A stretch of 64,000 nucleotides of DNA from Polaribacter dokdonensis (GTDB taxonomy: Bacteria; Bacteroidota; Bacteroidia; Flavobacteriales; Flavobacteriaceae): the NCBI RefSeq assembly GCF_024362345.1, contig NZ_CP101505.1, positions 2,563,501 through 2,627,500 on the forward strand, written 5' to 3'. This document shows, one piece after another, positions 62,496 to 64,000 of this stretch. Numbering within the stretch: the stretch's first letter is position 1; every line of letters starts with the position of its first letter. The notes below the pieces were generated by a model that had not been told where the DNA came from, did no database searches, and saw only the letters and a list, made by a program, of their open reading frames with translations. The position numbers and the translations under genes were made by a program.

Positions 62496-63312
62496 TCTGT
62501 GCTTCTAATTGATTAATTTCTATTCTATCAAAGTTTTTAATGATATGCACATATCCTAAATTACTCATGTCATTAAACAGAGTTACATTTACCTTATTGT
62601 CTGCGCTGTTTCCTTTATTAATTTCAGAAATAGTACCAATTAAAATTCCTTCTGGAAATATGGTTGATTTACCACCAGTTTCGATAGTGTCTCCAATTTT
62701 TAAAGGAGCTTGCCTTGGAATGTCAGAAAGTTGAACAGTATTGTAATCTTTTCCATCCCAACCTAAAGATCCAAAGTAATTGCTATTTTTTAGTCGAGCA
62801 TTTATTTTACTATTCTTATTTAAAATAGACTGAACTCTTGCATAGTTATTGGTAGTATTATCTGTAATACCAATAACACCTCTGCTGTTAATTACAGCCA
62901 TTTCCTTTTTAATGCCTTGATTTTCTCCTCTATCAATTGTTATAAAGTTAAAGTCTTTAGCATAATTATTATTGATAATTTTTGCAGTGGTAAATGTGTA
63001 CTTCTGATTAAAATTTATGGTATCTAAAATTATTGAATCTTTAGAGTCAAGGTTATTACTGATTTTTGAGAGCAAATTTCTAAGTCGAGTATTTTCTTCG
63101 GCTAAAAGTTTGTTTTCTTCTTTTAATCCAAAATATTCAGAAATCTTAGAAGATTGAAAGTATAAGCCTCCAGTAATTGAATTAGCAGAGTTTACAAACT
63201 TACTTTTATGAAAACTGAGATTATTAAAAATAAGAAAAAGGGCAATAAATTCTAGTACAAGAAAAAACAAGAAGTATTTAAACTTCTGAAAAAAGTAGAT
63301 AATTTGTTGCAT
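62488..63312 (-). CDS. mreC: rod-shape protein MreC
   Basis: A 274-residue periplasmic scaffold protein. It has one membrane helix (about 14-31), then a coiled coil (about 60-90, LLAEENTRLRNLLSKISNNL), and a beta-rich C-terminal domain with DRGENQGIKKEMAVINSRGVIG and GDTIETGGKSTIFPEGILIGTI, typical of MreC. It organises PBP2 and RodA along the MreB track. It starts 18 nt after mreB. Confidence 0.95.
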   Translation of the reverse strand: MQQIIYFFQKFKYFLFFLVLEFIALFLIFNNLSFHKSKFVNSANSITGGLYFQSSKISEYFGLKEENKLLAEENTRLRNLLSKISNNLDSKDSIILDTINFNQKYTFTTAKIINNNYAKDFNFITIDRGENQGIKKEMAVINSRGVIGITDNTTNNYARVQSILNKNSKINARLKNSNYFGSLGWDGKDYNTVQLSDIPRQAPLKIGDTIETGGKSTIFPEGILIGTISEINKGNSADNKVNVTLFNDMSNLGYVHIIKNFDRIEINQLEAQNE

Positions 63313-63330
63313 TCTTAAAAATTAATAATG

Positions 63331-64000
63331 CTAGTTCATTAAAACGTTTTTGTATTTATTTAATTCTTTTAAGGCAATACCTGTTCCACGAACTACAGCT
63401 CTTAAAGGATCTTCAGTAACATATACAGGTAAATCAGTTTTACGAGACAAACGTTTATCTAATCCTCTTAACATAGAGCCACCTCCAGCTAAATAAATTC
63501 CTGTGTTGTAAATATCTGCAGCTAATTCTGGTGGAGTTTTAGATAATGTCTCCATTACAGCATCTTCTATTCTTAAGATAGATTTATCTAATGCTTTTGC
63601 AATTTCTCTAAAAGAAACCTGAACTTGCTTAGGTTTACCACTAAGTAAATCTCTACCTTGAACTAACATTTCATCTGGTGGACTATCTAAATCTTCAGTT
63701 GCTGCACCAATTTGAATTTTAATTTTCTCTGCTGTAGTTTCACCAACATGCAAGTTATGCTGAGTTCTCATGTAATACATAATATCACTCGTAAATAAAT
63801 CGCCAGCAACTTTTACAGATTGATCACACACAATACCACCTAAAGCAATAACTGCAATTTCTGTAGTACCACCACCTATATCTATAATCATGTTTCCTTT
63901 AGGTTCCATAATATCTATACCAACACCAATAGCAGCAGCCATAGGTTCGTAAATTAGATATATTTCTTTAGCATTCATATGTTTTGCAGAATCTCTAACC
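63331..64000 (-). CDS. mreB: rod-shape actin homologue MreB (5' end outside window)
   Basis: The C-terminal 223 residues or so of MreB; the coding frame runs open to the window edge, so the gene is partial here. Visible motifs: AKEIYLIYEPMAAAIGVG (adenosine/phosphate region), MIIDIGGGTTEIAVIALGGIV (phosphate 2), EKIKIQIGAA and the IYLAGGGSMLRGLDKRLS adenosine motif. MreB is the actin-like filament that guides side-wall synthesis. It is the first gene of the mreBCD-mrdA-rodA operon. An internal ATG at 63978 is not the real start because the upstream codons V-R-D-S-A-K-H also fit the family. Confidence 0.96.
   Translation of the reverse strand, partial: VRDSAKHMNAKEIYLIYEPMAAAIGVGIDIMEPKGNMIIDIGGGTTEIAVIALGGIVCDQSVKVAGDLFTSDIMYYMRTQHNLHVGETTAEKIKIQIGAATEDLDSPPDEMLVQGRDLLSGKPKQVQVSFREIAKALDKSILRIEDAVMETLSKTPPELAADIYNTGIYLAGGGSMLRGLDKRLSRKTDLPVYVTEDPLRAVVRGTGIALKELNKYKNVLMN

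Overview
The window is 64 kb of strongly A+T-rich chromosome from a member of the Flavobacteriaceae (Bacteroidota), most like a marine genus such as Polaribacter or Tenacibaculum. The genus is inference; the family is well supported. Evidence for the family: gliding genes gldB and gldC, a PorT/SprT type IX secretion (T9SS) protein beside ubiE, a secreted protein with a C-terminal T9SS sorting domain, a TamL lipoprotein, an HPPK-deoxynucleoside kinase fusion, and promoters of the Bacteroidota form TTG-N18..20-TAnnTTTG. Most of the window is ordinary core chromosome. I see no prophage, insertion sequence, CRISPR array or rRNA operon, and one tRNA gene (tRNA-Glu).

Layout. 1-8.4 kb: dusB, a small membrane protein, a 1157-residue secreted GH16-like protein with four A-B supermodules, an OB-fold protein, and a divergent pair of lipoproteins (M28 peptidase with PDZ, and a PD40 propeller). 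8.4-11.1 kb: two EF-hand proteins, lepA and a 56-residue membrane protein. 11.2-15.4 kb: a minus-strand operon of a TonB-dependent receptor, a LytS-type kinase and a LytTR regulator. 15.6-21 kb: a zinc protease, type I asparaginase and an ExbB/ExbD operon. 21-24.4 kb: a PAP2-like membrane protein, rpoN and asnS. 24.5-29.8 kb is the least conventional segment: an outer-membrane protein with an OMPLA-like H-x-S-N-G motif, a TPR-LytTR regulator, a LuxR-type regulator, an unusual four-helix membrane P-loop ATPase behind a structured leader, and a PAS-LuxR regulator. 29.8-30 kb: a possible small RNA. 30-39.5 kb: an MMPL exporter, frr, pyrH, tig-clpP-clpX and dnaG. 39.9-43.4 kb: a 43-residue mini-gene, nadE, gldB-gldC and folK-dNK. 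43.4-48.4 kb: pnp, rpsO, accD, fbaA. 48.5-56.7 kb: tamL, a TrmH-family methylase, porT-ubiE-nfu, a FadL-like porin and an Arg/Ser-rich lipoprotein. 56.8-58.8 kb: proS, tRNA-Glu and rpsT. 58.8-64 kb: the rod-shape operon mreB(partial)-mreC-mreD-mrdA-rodA.

How the parts work together. Much of the window serves the envelope: elongasome, TonB energisation, TamL outer-membrane assembly, T9SS/gliding, and receptor-linked signalling. The rest is translation, proteolysis and central metabolism. The strongest second-look items are the segment at 26.9-30 kb (membrane ATPase, leader with alternative pairings, small-RNA candidate); the loss of all four zinc ligands in both DnaG and AccD while ClpX keeps its zinc finger; two short genes with good transcription signals; and a Cys/His cluster in PBP2. 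Domain names come from reading motifs; no database search was run.
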